DNA of 50,000 bases from Priapulus caudatus. Taxonomy: Eukaryota > Priapulida > Priapulimorpha > Priapulimorphida > Priapulidae. The notes beneath the pieces were generated by a model. The model made no database searches. It was not told the origin of the DNA and was given only the letters and a program-made list of their open reading frames with translations. Positions 1-11,834 of the stretch are shown here, piece by piece. Position numbers and translations under genes: made by a program. The stretch spans positions 332,951 through 382,950 of the forward strand of contig NW_014577155.1 in assembly GCF_000485595.1 (NCBI RefSeq), given 5' to 3'. Within the stretch, counting starts at the first letter, position 1; every line of letters starts with the position of its first letter.

Positions 1-60
1 ATGGAGCCTAGGTTGCGAAAGAAGTGCCGTCGTTTTAAGCTATAGCCAGCGTGAAATATG
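1..60 (-). pseudogene. Duplicate fragment of exchanger exon 3
   Basis: These 60 bases are identical to 2483-2542, inside the third exon of the Na+/H+ exchanger. On the minus strand they read the conserved [19 protein letters not shown] stretch. At base 61 the match stops abruptly and a TA microsatellite begins. It could be the edge of a real tandem duplication, an alternative exon extending left of the window, or a misassembly at a simple repeat. Perfect identity favours a very recent copy or an artefact. Confidence 0.85.
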
Positions 61-109
61 TATATATATATATTATATTGGATATATATATATATATATA
101 TATTATAGA
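60..109. repeat. (TA)n microsatellite
   Basis: Two runs of TA separated by a short TTATATTGG interruption. They sit exactly at the end of the duplicated exon fragment. Confidence 0.9.
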
Positions 110-1659
110 AGCATAATGAGAAAAACTTGTGCAGAAATATGCAATGTGCTTAGATATGCAAAATCACATGTGTGCCTTTCAAACATTTCTATGCATCTAG
201 ACACTGTTACAAAATCTTAGTCGCCATATGCATAAAAATATGCTAGTTTCAAACCAGAAAACTTTAGAAGTTGTATCTTAAAACGCTGATCAGAAATAAT
301 AGCATGCCATACAGAATATTTTTCGATAATTATTCCTTGCAAAATATTTGACAACCGGGCACATAAAACCACACATTGTGTACGATCACAGCAACTACGT
401 TAACAGGTTAACAGCAGGTTAACAGCAACTGGTGTTAGCGTTCTGCACTGTGAGTTTCTTTAAGCTGGAAGTTGGAACGTATGTGCATTCTGCATGTAAC
501 GTTTATGTAGACTAGAAGCTATGTTTAGGGCACAATTAGACTGCTACGAAAATCCACAGCAAGAGAGATATTAATTTGCATCAGGCAGGGAGTTATTAAG
601 CTTTAGATATCCATACATGAGTAAATCTTTGAGTGAGCACATCAGATTTAATGATGTTGAAAATAATTTTATTTCAAGATAAATCCAAGTAATATATCAA
701 CCTGTTAATGAAAGTTACAATAACCTGTCTAGATGTCTTTGTCAACCTAAACCTACTGCTATCTGGTGGCAAGCTCAAAGAATTGCATTTAGCTTGACAA
801 AGACAGGTAGATCAGTTGTTGAAATTGTTGTTAACTGGTCAATATACTTGGAAGTTATCTTAAAAGAAAATTACTCTTAATTCATGAGTAAAGTGAGGAA
901 CTAACATTAGTGAGTGTATTTACATACATGCAAACATGCTCTACAGGCATTTGACACATTTCTGTAAGTATGTGTATTCCATTTCTTGCATTAAATTTAT
1001 AGGCTCCTCAATTCACTATGAAGTTAATATTCTCATGCAACATCCTATAGCTAATTTCTATGAACCCTGAAAATATTATTTCGATTGTTCGAATGATTAG
1101 TTGGGTAGGGGACCAATCCTGTCTCAACAGATCTTACCCATCATGTCGCATCATAAACTTCTCAACTGAACTGAAAACCACGCCAAATGCATTTTACCTG
1201 AGATGCAAACGATCAAACATCGACGCCCATGTTTCCTCAGACCGTGTTCGATAACCACACACCGTTCACCATTCACTGACATGTATATTAATCTTCATCT
1301 TCACACCCCCAATCGGTAAAGTGTAACACAAAACAGAGCAACTTGGGGGAGGGGAGAGCACCCAAATATATAAATGCATATACCAGACGTCATGGAAAGA
1401 AGCCATTTGCCTAAAGAGCACGTTTAGCTAAGCCACTAAAAAACTTTACCGGAAACATGCTTACAACATAATACTTTTATATTAACCAAAAATTCTAGTA
1501 AGAGTAGTAGGGCCCCACCCTTCTCTGCTCAACTGCCTACAGGGAATAAACCCTGCCACATCACCGTAACCTCCTGGAACTTTCATCCTGTAAGTGTGTG
1601 TGGTCATTTACCCTGTACGGTGTGTAGTCTATCAGCGGGTAAGGCGCACATATACTTAC
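110..1659. other. Non-coding, probable exchanger intron
   Basis: No exon recognised on either strand. The exon expected to follow the one at 1660-1765 on the minus strand (the segment after [14 protein letters not shown]) is not visible here, so the intron probably continues beyond the left edge or the exon is lost at the duplication. Confidence 0.5.
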
Positions 1660-1765
1660 CCAGCAAGAACGATGGCAACCGCATCGTTCAACACACTCTC
1701 GCCAAAGATAAGTGCATAGACGTCGACATCCACCTTGAGATCACTGAAGACGGCCAGTATCGTCA
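1660..1765 (-). CDS. Exchanger exon 5
   Basis: Acceptor GCTTTCAG; encodes [19 protein letters not shown] and the signature [14 protein letters not shown]. The donor is GTAAGT. It is the last exchanger exon recognised before the left edge. Confidence 0.93.
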
Positions 1766-4700
1766 CTGAAAGCAAGCCGAGAGAAACCTCGCATCATTCC
1801 ACACGTGCCACCAGCGTGTACACCGCATCACAAGACTCCGACATCAGCCAATTCGATACAAGTAATGTATGTATAAAGTAGCAATTTATACACATATACA
1901 GTGAAACATATATTATAAAGGTCAATCAAGCGAAATGCCAAACTGTCCTTTATAGATAAGTGTCCATTCTGTTAATGTGACCTCTATCACAGGCTTAACT
2001 GTACGGTAATCATTTATCCATCTATAATCGCTTCAGATCTCGTTAATTTCCCAATGATACCTGGATCCGTTGCAGAGATGATTGCACCGAAGAACAAGCA
2101 ATCATTAAAACTGAATGGGAGATATGGCATCATCTGTACGAAGGCGAACATGAGAGACCTGAGAAAGAAGAGCAACACATGATTTTAAAATGACACTCAC
2201 ATCCACAGAAAGCACCACACTAGACCTCACGATTTGCAGTCTCATATACTATTAAAAAAGCTCTAGGAAATCACTATAAATTATGAAACCGTTTAGGTGA
2301 TTCACAAACAGTTTTTCTCGTGTTATTCTAGACCATCGTGTTCTTAATGTGGAATGATTAATTATTGAAGAAAGCATTTCACAGGCTTAATATCAGCCCT
2401 CAGATGCTTCGGAATTCTTAGATGAAACACTTACCCAACTACAAAGCAGGATACTGTTGTTCCGAGGAAGGCATATAGAAAGATGGAGCCTAGGTTGCGA
2501 AAGAAGTGCCGTCGTTTTAAGCTATAGCCAGCGTGAAATATGATAGGTGGCAAGAGAACTTGGAAAAATACCTCCGGATCAAACGTTGCCTGTGAAGACA
2601 TAGTCAGCATTATCTGCTTGCGCCAAGTGTCTATTAAATTCATGTAACCAATATTTAGAACTAGGAATTAATGTTTTTAAAAGATACCAGAATTCACTGA
2701 ACATTAAAATGTACGCCACTGTTGAAAAATCTGGCCAAAAAACACGTTTGTACTACTGCATACTATTTAAAATGTAGTATTATCTTACGCACACAATTTA
2801 TCTCAATTAGATGTACTTTTAGATAAAATTAATACTAAATAAATAACAAACCTTCGCTTCAAGATCCTTATCTTCTGTTTCTTCATATAGCTGCCCCACA
2901 TACGAGTACTCAAATGTTGTGTTACGACTAGTCTGGTTACTTCTATCTCGAATGCTCAGCCATATTCCATCTGGAGGATCGTTGCGTGTGAAGTTTTCAT
3001 ACTGAGGTAGCGTTGTAACAAAGTGCGTTCTCGCTATACCTGGTGACGCGTACCTGATGATTGCTCCAACAACAAGGCCTGATAACCAGATGGAAAGAAC
3101 ACAATGTAGCTGCTTAATCCCTACACCTATTAAAGTCACATCTAAAATTAAAGTCAGCAAGCAGCAGTGTTGCTGCCTACAATGGCCAGTTTGCTGCCTG
3201 CTCTCAATGTCTGCAGCAAATATTTGCTGCAAATAAATTCCTAATAAACCATAGCAAAAGCACCAAAGATATTGCCTAGGTGAGTAAATTTGCTGCCTGC
3301 CTGTCTTTTTCTCTGGCAGCAACTACTTGGCAAATGTGAGAGTTCCAATGGTCTAACATCTAAGAAAAGGTTAGTCTAAACTAAAAGTTTATGATTGTAA
3401 ATTTAAATAAAAGCAAGTATAAATAAAACATCTTTCCAACCAGCATGCCCTCAATAAATTGTTGCAACCTGGTCTTCTTCCCTAATGAAATGAAAGTGTC
3501 AATGACACTGTAGCTCACCACAAAAAAGGACACAAATGAGTGAGTGAGAAGAAGTCAGTTTTTAATTGAGCAACCATCGACGTACATTATAGAAATGAAG
3601 AGTATATAATGGGAGAACGCCCATTATATACTCTTGATAATTATATGTGTAATTTTTTATGTGAAAATAATAAATAATATTATATATAATTATATAATAA
3701 TTTATAAACCAAAATGAATCACAATTTGTGACGGTAGATGGTGCTATACCCGCTTTGATGTTTCTTAGCATAAATCATTATATCATAATAATAATAGTAT
3801 AAATCATAGTTTCATAGCAGGAATTTTGCATTAAAGATATTGTCAATGAAATCTTGTAAAATGAACCAGACAAGTGTGACACCACAGACTGTTTGTTTTC
3901 TGCGTGTCTATATAATATGCTATATAATTGCCAAACCCTACCTAATTTGCATAAAATTTTTTTAAATATCAAAACCCTATTATTAAAAATCTAGCCCTTA
4001 TTCATTCACATACCAAAAATGAGCAAAATCCGTTGAACTTGAACTGACTAATGGCAATTCCCATTTTTGCCAAAAAATTGCCGTGGCTCGAAAGTACGTC
4101 GACTGCAGGGGCGGATCCAGAGGGGGGGTCGAGGGGGTCCGGACCCCCCCTTTTTACCACAAAAAAAGGAAAAAAAGCATACACACGCACGCACGCGCCG
4201 CGGCACACGACACAAACACACACACGCACACACAACACACACAACACAGACTTCTCTTATATTGTCTCCATAAAACAATCTTGTTTAGCACTAGTTTTTC
4301 TGATAAAGATTTACTTATATATATGTAAATTTGTTATAAAAACCTAGAAATTGGCAAAGAGGGGTCCGCAGGCGTCCGGGGGACCGGATCTGATAAATTT
4401 TTGCATTCTAGACATCAAAATTACTGCCTCACATGCTCTCAGAATGCCACCAAAATTTTTTAAAAAAATCTTGGGGGGTCCTTGAAACAAAAGGCAGCTA
4501 CTAGCGACTCTTGCGCACTCTTGCTCCCTCGGCAATGCGGTGTGGCTCGCTAGTAGCTGCCTTTTGTTTCAAGTTAGGCGGTTTATACATTCGGTTTGCT
4601 GGCAACAGAATGGATAATCGTGTCGTACGTTTTAGTCTGTATCTCCGGATTGCGGGTGTATACGAGGAAACAATTTCGCACGATGCTAGGCGAATGTACT

Positions 4701-5486
4701 GTGTACGATTTGAGCTCAAGTTGGTTGAGTTACGCGTAGTAAATCGTAGGTATTCTAAGGCTAGTAATATGACGAATTCCCCTGTTTTATTGAAGTCACA
4801 CGTCCTTCGCTATTAGTATTATCTACTTCTAAATCGTAGGTATTCTAAGGCTAGTAAATGACGAATTCCCCTTGTTTATTGAAGTCACACTCCTTCCCTA
4901 TTAGTATTATCTACTTCTGACCTTATGTATCTCAAAATAATGCACACATCTACATGCTTTACAGAATGATACTAAACTGTGCATTACTCTGTGAGACGTG
5001 TAGCAGACGAGTGCTTCATTTTCAGGCACATAAAATGACGTCGTAAACCTGTATGTATGTACGTCAGTGAGATATATGATGATGACTCATGAGAGCCAAG
5101 GCATCACTCACTTTCTATGCATCAGATATTTAACCTGCCAGTGCTTACTGTGTAACTGACAACTAGACACATATGGCTTCACGATTTTAGAATATTCAAA
5201 GGATTCTTAAGGATCGTCGAACCTTGTCTAACTTACCATAAATCATTGCCAAGCCTGTTTCGTGTAGAAAGCGAATTCGCCGATACTTAAACGCCCATAT
5301 TGTAACAGTAGTTAAAATAAGCAAAAACAAAAATATGAGCATATTAACACTATCAATGATATGATTCTTTTTGACCTTATCTTCGACCTTCTCATCGATG
5401 GGTTCTGAACTTATCATATTTTCTGCAAAAATCAATGATATTTGCGAGAAAATTCCCAAACACAACATCTTCGTGAAGGCTGCCAT
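1660..5486 (-). CDS. Endosomal-type Na+/H+ exchanger, 5' part (SLC9A6/7/9-like)
   Basis: Partial gene of five exons: 5237-5486, 2852-3078, 2435-2589, 2061-2158 and 1660-1765, all with GT-AG borders and matching phases (836 nt, about 278 codons). The protein starts with a hydrophobic signal-like segment, then [20 protein letters not shown] (membrane), [10 protein letters not shown], a luminal loop with possible N-glycosylation sites (NFT, NQT, NTT), [29 protein letters not shown] and [14 protein letters not shown]. These blocks are typical of organellar NHE6/7/9, which exchange luminal protons for Na+ or K+ in endosomes and Golgi; the ND pair lies in the transport core. The start at 5486 is chosen because it precedes the signal-like segment. 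The remaining transmembrane helices and cytosolic tail lie off the window. The vertebrate paralogue cannot be assigned. Confidence 0.93.
2061..2158 (-). CDS. Exchanger exon 4
   Basis: Acceptor TTTCTCAG; encodes [12 protein letters not shown] and [15 protein letters not shown]. The donor is GTATCA. The phase fits both neighbours. Confidence 0.92.
2435..2589 (-). CDS. Exchanger exon 3
   Basis: Encodes [18 protein letters not shown] and the following helix to SCFVVG. The donor is GTAAGT. This exon contains the 60 bases repeated at the window's left edge. Confidence 0.95.
2852..3078 (-). CDS. Exchanger exon 2
   Basis: The acceptor TTATCAG is followed by codons for [14 protein letters not shown] and the long luminal loop ending [12 protein letters not shown]. 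The donor is GTTTGT. Two codons for glycine are completed correctly across the exon 1 junction. Confidence 0.92.
4109..4480. mobile_element. Degenerate MITE-like element with C/G runs
   Basis: Begins with AGGGGCGGATCCAG and runs of G and C (for example GTCCGGACCCCCCC), then an ACAC-rich tract (4180-4250) and a second part with GGTCCGCAGGCGTCCGG and GGGGGGTCC. The GGGGCGGATCCAG start resembles common invertebrate inverted-repeat elements. It lies in intron 1 of the exchanger. The boundaries are approximate. Confidence 0.4.
4481..4573. repeat. Hairpin, 25-bp perfect arms
   Basis: Arm 4481-4505 is the exact reverse complement of 4549-4573 (begins CTTGAAACAAAAGGCAGC), with a 43-base loop. It lies in the first intron of the exchanger. 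It may be the terminus of a fold-back element. Confidence 0.85.
4741..4918. repeat. 90-bp tandem duplication
   Basis: Two copies, 4741-4830 and 4831-4918, each starting AAATCGTAGGTATTC and ending ATTATCTACTTCT, differing by a few substitutions and single-base indels. Confidence 0.9.
5237..5486 (-). CDS. Exchanger exon 1
   Basis: Encodes the start, a signal-like segment and the first membrane helix through HETGLAMIY. The donor is GTAAGT (5231-5236) and the exon ends in phase 1. Confidence 0.93.
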
Positions 5487-5967
5487 GTTTATTTACGCCT
5501 CCCAGCAGCCTTAGCAGAATAATTATTCTATTTACTGTTCAAAATCCCAGTTTAAGAAATATAAGCAAGGTGATTTATGTGCTCTGATATAAGTAACATT
5601 CTTACACATATAAATGTTATATAAATAAATCTTGGAGTAAAAATTAAAATTTATCATTTATTTCGATTTCGCCGCAGAAGATTGATATTAAACGTCATGG
5701 GATAAATAGACACTACCAGGTGGGAAAATTGGCCCGCCGTGATTATTTTTGTTGAGTTGTTGATTACTGCATCCCAATCGTGTAAGCTAATCAGTAATTA
5801 ATAATTAATAACAATGTCAATGTCATGTGTAATTCTATAAGCCTATGTACATTATATTTTAATGCGCATATGTTCATTGTATTTCTAATAGTAATCATAG
5901 TAGTTACTAAGTTAGTAGTAAAACTAAGGCCAATAACGTGAATACGGTTCAAGGATAGACTAGAGTA
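5487..5967. other. Upstream flank of exchanger gene
   Basis: AT-rich sequence upstream of the exchanger start. The promoter is expected somewhere here, but no diagnostic element is recognised. Confidence 0.4.
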
Positions 5968-6141
5968 GAGAACATTACATGGGTCCCAATAAAACCAATG
6001 TCATTTACATCATATAAATATAATATTATATCAATATAATAGGTTAGGGTTATGCGTTAGGGTTAGGGTTAGGATTACGGATTAGGGTTAGGGTTAGGGT
6101 TAGGGTTAGGCACATTGGTTTTATTTGGACCCATGTTCTCT
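5968..6141. mobile_element. Inverted-repeat element enclosing telomeric repeats
   Basis: Arms 5968-6000 and 6113-6141 are imperfect reverse complements (CATTGGTTTTATTTGGACCC on the right; the left has a 5-base insertion). They enclose a TTAGGG tract. The arms resemble the termini of a MITE. No transposase is present. Confidence 0.65.
6043..6110. repeat. Interstitial telomeric repeat tract
   Basis: About nine TTAGGG-like units, some degenerate (TTATGCG, TTAGGATTACGG), followed by four perfect units. Located between the arms of the element at 5968-6141. Confidence 0.9.
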
Positions 6142-6715
6142 ATCCTTTGGCCAGAAAGAGGTGAGAAAACTGGCATTCTGGCGCAAACGCGACTGTTTGC
6201 CAAACAATTTAGCTCGAAGTGGTGAGGTGACGTCACATGTTTTATCTTTGCTACACCCGTACCGCTGTACCGCAGCACCGCTGCACGGTTGCTTGGCGGA
6301 AACTGTCACACAACATTGGAGGTATTCTTCAAATACCTTTTATAAGCACAACGCGCCAGCTGAAATGGGGAGGAACTAGAGTTTATTTTGTCATAAGTAG
6401 TGCTGATTATGCATGACACGAAGTATTTGTCTAGTCTGTACTGGAAAAATTAGCGTTTGGATGCGCATTGTGCGCGGCTTTAATAGTAATACTGATAGTA
6501 ATAGTACCCAAGTCAAGTGTTTCACTTTCAGCTGTTTTCACTGTTTGAGCAGCATGGAAATGTGATCAGAATTATATGTGTGATAAACATGCAGTGGCCC
6601 AATCCTAGTTTAGCCACCCCGGATTAGTACATTTATATTATTTTATGTAGCGCAGTTCCCAATGATCATTATAACTGATAAGCAGTGTAGCAAGTATGCC
6701 CCATAATTTAGTAAT
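6142..6715. other. Non-coding stretch
   Basis: No gene or repeat recognised. The short frames present show no similarity to known families. Confidence 0.4.
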
Positions 6716-6771
6716 AACTAGTACTAGTAGTAGTAGTAGTAGTATTACTAGTAGTAGTAGTAGTAGTAGTA
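6716..6771. repeat. (AGT)n microsatellite
   Basis: Two runs of AGT/TAG triplets separated by TATTACTAG. Confidence 0.9.
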
Positions 6772-6787
6772 CCATGGGCCGAGTAGA

Positions 6788-6861
6788 TGCAATAATGTTA
6801 ACCCACAAGAGTAGGTGTTTCTGCGATTCTCCCTACTCTTGTTGGGTTTACATTATTGTAA
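6788..6861. mobile_element. Short hairpin MITE, copy 1
   Basis: Left arm TGCAATAATGTTAACCCA and right arm TGGGTTTACATTATTGTA pair through about 28 bases with a short loop. The same terminal motif (ACAATAATGTAACCCA) forms the hairpin at 27941-28022, so this is a repeated family. Confidence 0.75.
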
Positions 6862-7269
6862 CTACATGAGCCAATAACAGACGCAGAAGAATTAGTCATG
6901 CAAAACCTATAACGATTTCGTGGTGAAGACAATTTTTTTGTGATCGATCTAGAATTGTGTGCCAATCTTTTTTACAGTTACCATCCTGACCCATGCTCAC
7001 GCGTGCAGTGTTACTTTTCTTAAAGCAAGTCTTCTATCGGCATTCTTTTCTGATTGAGAGAAATTCAACAAAAACTCGCGCAATCGGAACAGCCACAGGT
7101 AACGTAAAATAGTACATGTGATATAGAAATTACTCTAGAAATTGTGTAACTTGTTATTCACAATGAGGAAGCTAGTTAGCACCAATGTTTCCACGCACCC
7201 TGGTGTATCCACCATACTTCGAAAGTATAATCACATGTGCAGGGTTCTCCCAGGATGAAATTCAAAACA

Positions 7270-7301
7270 GGGGGAGGGGAGGGGAGGGGGAGGGGAGGGG
7301 G
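7270..7301 (+). repeat. G-rich tract (possible G-quadruplex)
   Basis: Runs of four to five G separated by single A, six runs in about 32 bases. The composition fits a G-quadruplex, but folding is an inference. Confidence 0.7.
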
Positions 7302-7970
7302 AAAACTAGGGGGGTCCGGGAATGCGTGTTTTTTTACCGTACTACTAATTAATGCGTAAAATCGTCACCACACCATAGACGGTATTTGGGGTTCTTGTAT
7401 ATATAAGATAGCCGAGTCTGTGTACAGTTAGTGTTGGTGTGGGACAGGTTGACTGTTTGTACTGTTGTTATTGCTGCAGTGCATGCGTGGCACCGCTAAA
7501 ATACACATGCCAGTTGTCCTGGTCGAATGGGAATTCTTGACGATCGGTTCTCTCGCTGGCAAACTTTTATTGTGGTGGAATTTAATCGGGGCGGAGGATT
7601 TAAACGGCGGGCGCAACGATTGAAACAGGGCAGATTTTCCCAAACGGGGCCGCGCGCGCGCCCGTTCCTTGCGCAACGTAGAGAGAACCCTAGGTGTAAT
7701 GATCACAAAAATATAAAATAAATTAAAGGAATAATAGGTCCATTTATTAGGCAATGTGACGAATGCTAGAGTAACTGGCACCTTGTGTGAGTTAATAAGT
7801 ACATACCTTATAGCCAAATGCGTATTAGTATGTCCAATATCACTGCTGTTACTAAGAAATGATATATTGAAATCCGCAGTCCAAAAATCAGTTGTTTAGA
7901 GTTTCAAACCGCTGCCGGCGAAGCGGGTGTAATCACGGTACATACCGTTAGTTTGTTTTCCCATTTGACG

Positions 7971-8130
7971 TTGCAAATAGGAAATGGCGTTTCTGACCTA
8001 TTTCCTATTTTTAAAAAGAAATAGAAAATAGGAAATGGTTTCTGATCCGTTCCTATTTTAAAGTCTAAATAGGAAATGGCGAAATGGGTTTCTGATCCGT
8101 TTCCTATTTTAAAAGTCTAAATAGGAAATG
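7971..8130. repeat. About 60-bp tandem repeat
   Basis: Repeats of AAATAGGAAATGG, TTTCTGATCCGTTTCC and TATTTTAAAAGTC, roughly 2.7 units, partly self-complementary. Confidence 0.8.
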
Positions 8131-8145
8131 GGAAAAGGAAAAAGA

Positions 8146-8232
8146 AGCATGTACGTGCGTGTACCCACGTGCACCCGCGTGTACGTGCGTGTACGTGCGT
8201 GTACCCGCGTGTACCCCGTGTGCACGTGCGGA
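8146..8232. repeat. CGTGTACC/CGTGCGTG microsatellite
   Basis: Alternating purine-pyrimidine repeats of GTGTAC, CCGCGT and GTGCGT. Low complexity and not coding, although it keeps frames open on both strands. Confidence 0.85.
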
Positions 8233-8503
8233 TACATGCGATCATTTGAGAAAACTGTGAAACCGTGTCATATTCAAAGAACTTTTTTGAAGAAACACAT
8301 ACGCGTTTCAGGTAAATTGGTGGTGTCATATGATTAAGGGAGAATCATAGACGAAAACAAGGTAAAGTTTGAATATATTTATTCACATATTGAGAGAATA
8401 TTTACAAGTTGAAAACTATGCAAAACGCTGTTAAATGCTGATAAACGCTTCTCTATTATGAGCTCTTGATACATATCAACAACCGATTTCAAGTCTTGCT
8501 GGT

Positions 8504-9395
8504 CAGTGCTCGAAATAAGCGTTGTCCGGTTGTCCGAGACAACCAGAATTTGCGACGGACAACCTAACCAGTCTGAGACATTGTCCGGTGGACAACCAAG
8601 AAACCCTATCTCTAACCCTGCCACTAACTCTAAACCGACTCGGCTATCTTATATACGCGTGGTACCCAATTAATCTATGGTGTATAACCTTTTGCTTTCA
8701 ATATTTTGCATCTGAACTGACAATCAATCCCATGCAACCAACTGGTATAGGCTAGCTGGCACAATAATGTTCAGTTTCATACTTTCAAATCCGAGTGTTT
8801 TCTAGCTCATCAAGAAATCTTAATCGTGAATTAAATCGTGAATAATATAAAAATATGGGACCAGCTGCTATTTCCAACACTGGTATAATATCATATGTCA
8901 GGTTTTCTGATTTATGAGAGGGGAACTCGATTTGGAACCAGCAAACCAGCAAGTTTCCAAAATTTTCTGGGGAGACCCCCATACCCCCCGCCTGTTTTTC
9001 ACACCCCCTCCTTGGAATCCTAGACCCGCCACTGAACACATTACATATTTTGGGAGCAGAGAACAATGAACAAAAATGCCGCCTTTTCGCATGGCGCCCA
9101 AAACAAAGATTGCAGAGCTGAGAGGTAGGGGAGCCGTAGGGTGTGGAGAGGGAGGCGGAGGAGCCAGTGAAATATTAAGTCATCACTATTTTGCGCAGTT
9201 CGCTGTTTTTGGCCCCCCTTGTTAAAAAATCCTGGCTACGCCAAATTTTGGTGTTTTCTGATATTATTATTGTGATTGAAAATAGGAGATTTGGGGATTT
9301 TTTTTTGGGACAACCAGAAATTGTTGCGGACAACCCGATTTGATGCCGGGGTTGTCCGCAGGACAACCACATTTTTTTTCTTATTTCGAGCACTG
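8504..9395. mobile_element. Non-autonomous element, TIR CAGTGCTCGAAATAAG
   Basis: The 16-base terminus CAGTGCTCGAAATAAG at 8504-8519 is exactly inverted at 9380-9395. Sub-terminal GGTTGTCC/GGACAACC motifs occur in both ends in inverted orientation. The interior has no transposase and seems to hold a second GC-rich repeat near 8960-9040. No clear target duplication was found. Confidence 0.8.
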
Positions 9396-9539
9396 CTTGT
9401 AATGTAACCAGCAGTGATATTGGACAAACTAATAATCGTTTGGCTATAAGGTAATGTACTTATTAACTACACAAGGTGCCAGTTACTCTAGCATTCGTCA
9501 ACATTGCATAATCAATGGACCTATTATTCCTTTAACAAA

Positions 9540-11723
9540 TGTTCGCGTATTCACAAAAAATCCCAATAAATTTCCCACCATAAATTCCCAAAGTTATGTC
9601 TCACAAAAGATACACCAGTGCATATGAAATGTACAGTATATATTTAGAGGATAATGATTATATGTAATATATTTGGTAATACATAAAAACATTTGGTATG
9701 CACGATTAAAATTTTCTTGTAAACGTTTGGTTATACCATTCATATTGTGTGTATTAGGGTAGGCGGCATAATACAAGTATTGATGGGATGAGTATGTTGC
9801 TATAGGAGCTAGTAATAAATTATTATATTTAAACATTGTTTAATGAGTAATTATATAGCTATTTATGTGTATGTATATATATATGTTACTACACCTATTC
9901 CACACCCTAGTATATGAACGCTGTGTACACATCCAATCTATACCAACCCAAGGTTTGTTGACTTACCCTGGCCGAATGAGCCATCCATACAACTGACAGA
10001 TAAACTAGACTGATACCAAAACATACTGTGCTTCAGTGAACCAATCACAGTGAGTGAGCCATGTGATGGCGTTGTCAGTGGGCGATATATCAGCAGGTGT
10101 CTGAGAATTCAGTTGCTAGTGCACTCATGATATCCCATATTGGGTTACTGGCTTCAAAGTTTACGATATGGAAAAAATAAGCCTCACCCATGCAGATCCA
10201 GCCATGTGTGCAATTTCATGCTGGTTGCTCTTTACACAGTTGTTTTTGTGTATCAGTTATTCAGAATGCTAACAGGAACTTGGTCAACAGCCAGACTGTT
10301 TTACACGTTCCACACGTATCACCATATTAGTGTGTTCTTGAAAGATGACTGGTAAAATGTCGCGTAGACAGCAAATATTTGTTTTATCGATAAATTGGAA
10401 TCGTTATTCCACTCTTAATCCATGTGACTCGTGCCACAACTGAAATCTCTACCCGTGGTAGAGATATTTTCATGTTACTATGGCTAAGCACAGGGTTTGT
10501 ATAAATAAAAAAAATAACAGGTCAGGGGTAGAAATTAGTTTGAAAATTTACAGGCCAGCCGGGCCTGTAGGAAAGGGATTTTACAGCCCCGTGAGGCAAA
10601 TTTTATAGACTGGGGACGGTTTTGCATGCTTGGGGTGGATTTTCTACCGGCCCGTCAGGCTTGTTAGTATTAGAAATGTCAAGCCCGAGCCTTAAAATAC
10701 GGGCATCGGGCCCGTGGGCCGCTTAGGATTTTGACCCATGCAGTTGGTTTACAGGCACAAAATGTATTTCATATGTGATTTAAGGAATTTGCACATCACA
10801 GTATGCCATAGGGCTGTCTGCACGAATATATTTTCAAGGGAGGAAGCTTGAAACCGTTGTTTAATTGTTCACTTATCCGACAGCTTTTTCCACCATGTAT
10901 TTGTGCTACTGTCATATTTAGTAGTTTCGTTAGAGTTTTAGTTGTCAGAATTACTAAGTCCATAGGCTCACACATTTCCAGATGTGTTTAGTAAGCTTAC
11001 ACTGGCTTTGGGTGTAATACAACACGCCTTACTATTCATTTGTTCATCTCTCGCAGCCAGCCGCAAGCATATATGTCATGGACAGCGAGTCAAGCTGAGT
11101 TCTTGATGTTGAGTTTTTCAATGTGAGTGTTAAAGTGATTACGTCACCGTAAATAGTAAAACTAAAAAAAATATTTCCACTTTTTCACAAAGTGTAAGTA
11201 ATTCTGTTCACTTTTTATGGTTAAATTGCTGCATTATACTTTCTATATTCCTATATTGTTCGATGTAAACATACACTCGTGACTCTTACATAGCCCGGCC
11301 ATGGCAAGCAATTAATGTCAGGATAATAATATCAAATCGTCCAGGTTTTTTGGATTTTTAACTAGTTGAGAAACAATCTTATCAGGTAAGAATTTGACGA
11401 TACATTTAGTCGCGTTAGTACTTACTATTAATGTAAAAAAAAAATGGCAACAAATTTTTTTACAAATATCGCCATAGAAAATTCGTGACGTAGTCAATTT
11501 AACCTTAGAAATTACTATAGTTAGGCTTTCTATACCTTTCTTTAATTGCCCCTATATATTACTATAGTGAAAATGAACTATGCTTGATACTGTAGGTTGG
11601 CAAATATTTGGCGATCAACAGGATAACGAAATGCTAGTTTTGTTATTGCTTTCATTTGAAATGTTGCATCGTGATTGCAATTACTCTTCCTCTTCTTCCA
11701 CTAGTGCGCTTAGTTGTTCGGGA
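9540..11723. other. Non-coding stretch
   Basis: AT-rich and intergenic. A GC-richer repeat-like patch at 10515-10740 contains alternating GGCCAGCCGGGCC and GGCCCGTGGGCC motifs. No exon recognised on either strand. Confidence 0.45.
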
Positions 11724-11834
11724 ATATATTGCCATAACCTAGCTGATTATTTCTATGTTTTGCATTTGCGTGCTGTATACCACAACACGCAAATGCAAAA
11801 CATAGAAATAATCAGCTAGGTTATGCCAATATAT
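11724..11834. repeat. Long near-perfect hairpin, 49-bp arms
   Basis: Arms 11724-11772 and 11786-11834 are nearly perfect reverse complements (inner arm TTGCATTTGCGTG / CACGCAAATGCAA) around a 13-base loop. Likely a fold-back MITE. No terminal duplication is evident. Confidence 0.9.

Larger units (their letters stand above)
7722..9535. repeat. 131-bp inverted repeat flanking 1.55 kb
   Basis: Arm 7722-7852 is a close reverse complement of 9404-9535 (for example GGTGCCAGTTACTCTAGCAT at 9475). The right arm lies nine bases from the right end of the element at 8504-9395. No coding capacity is seen between the arms. Confidence 0.85.
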
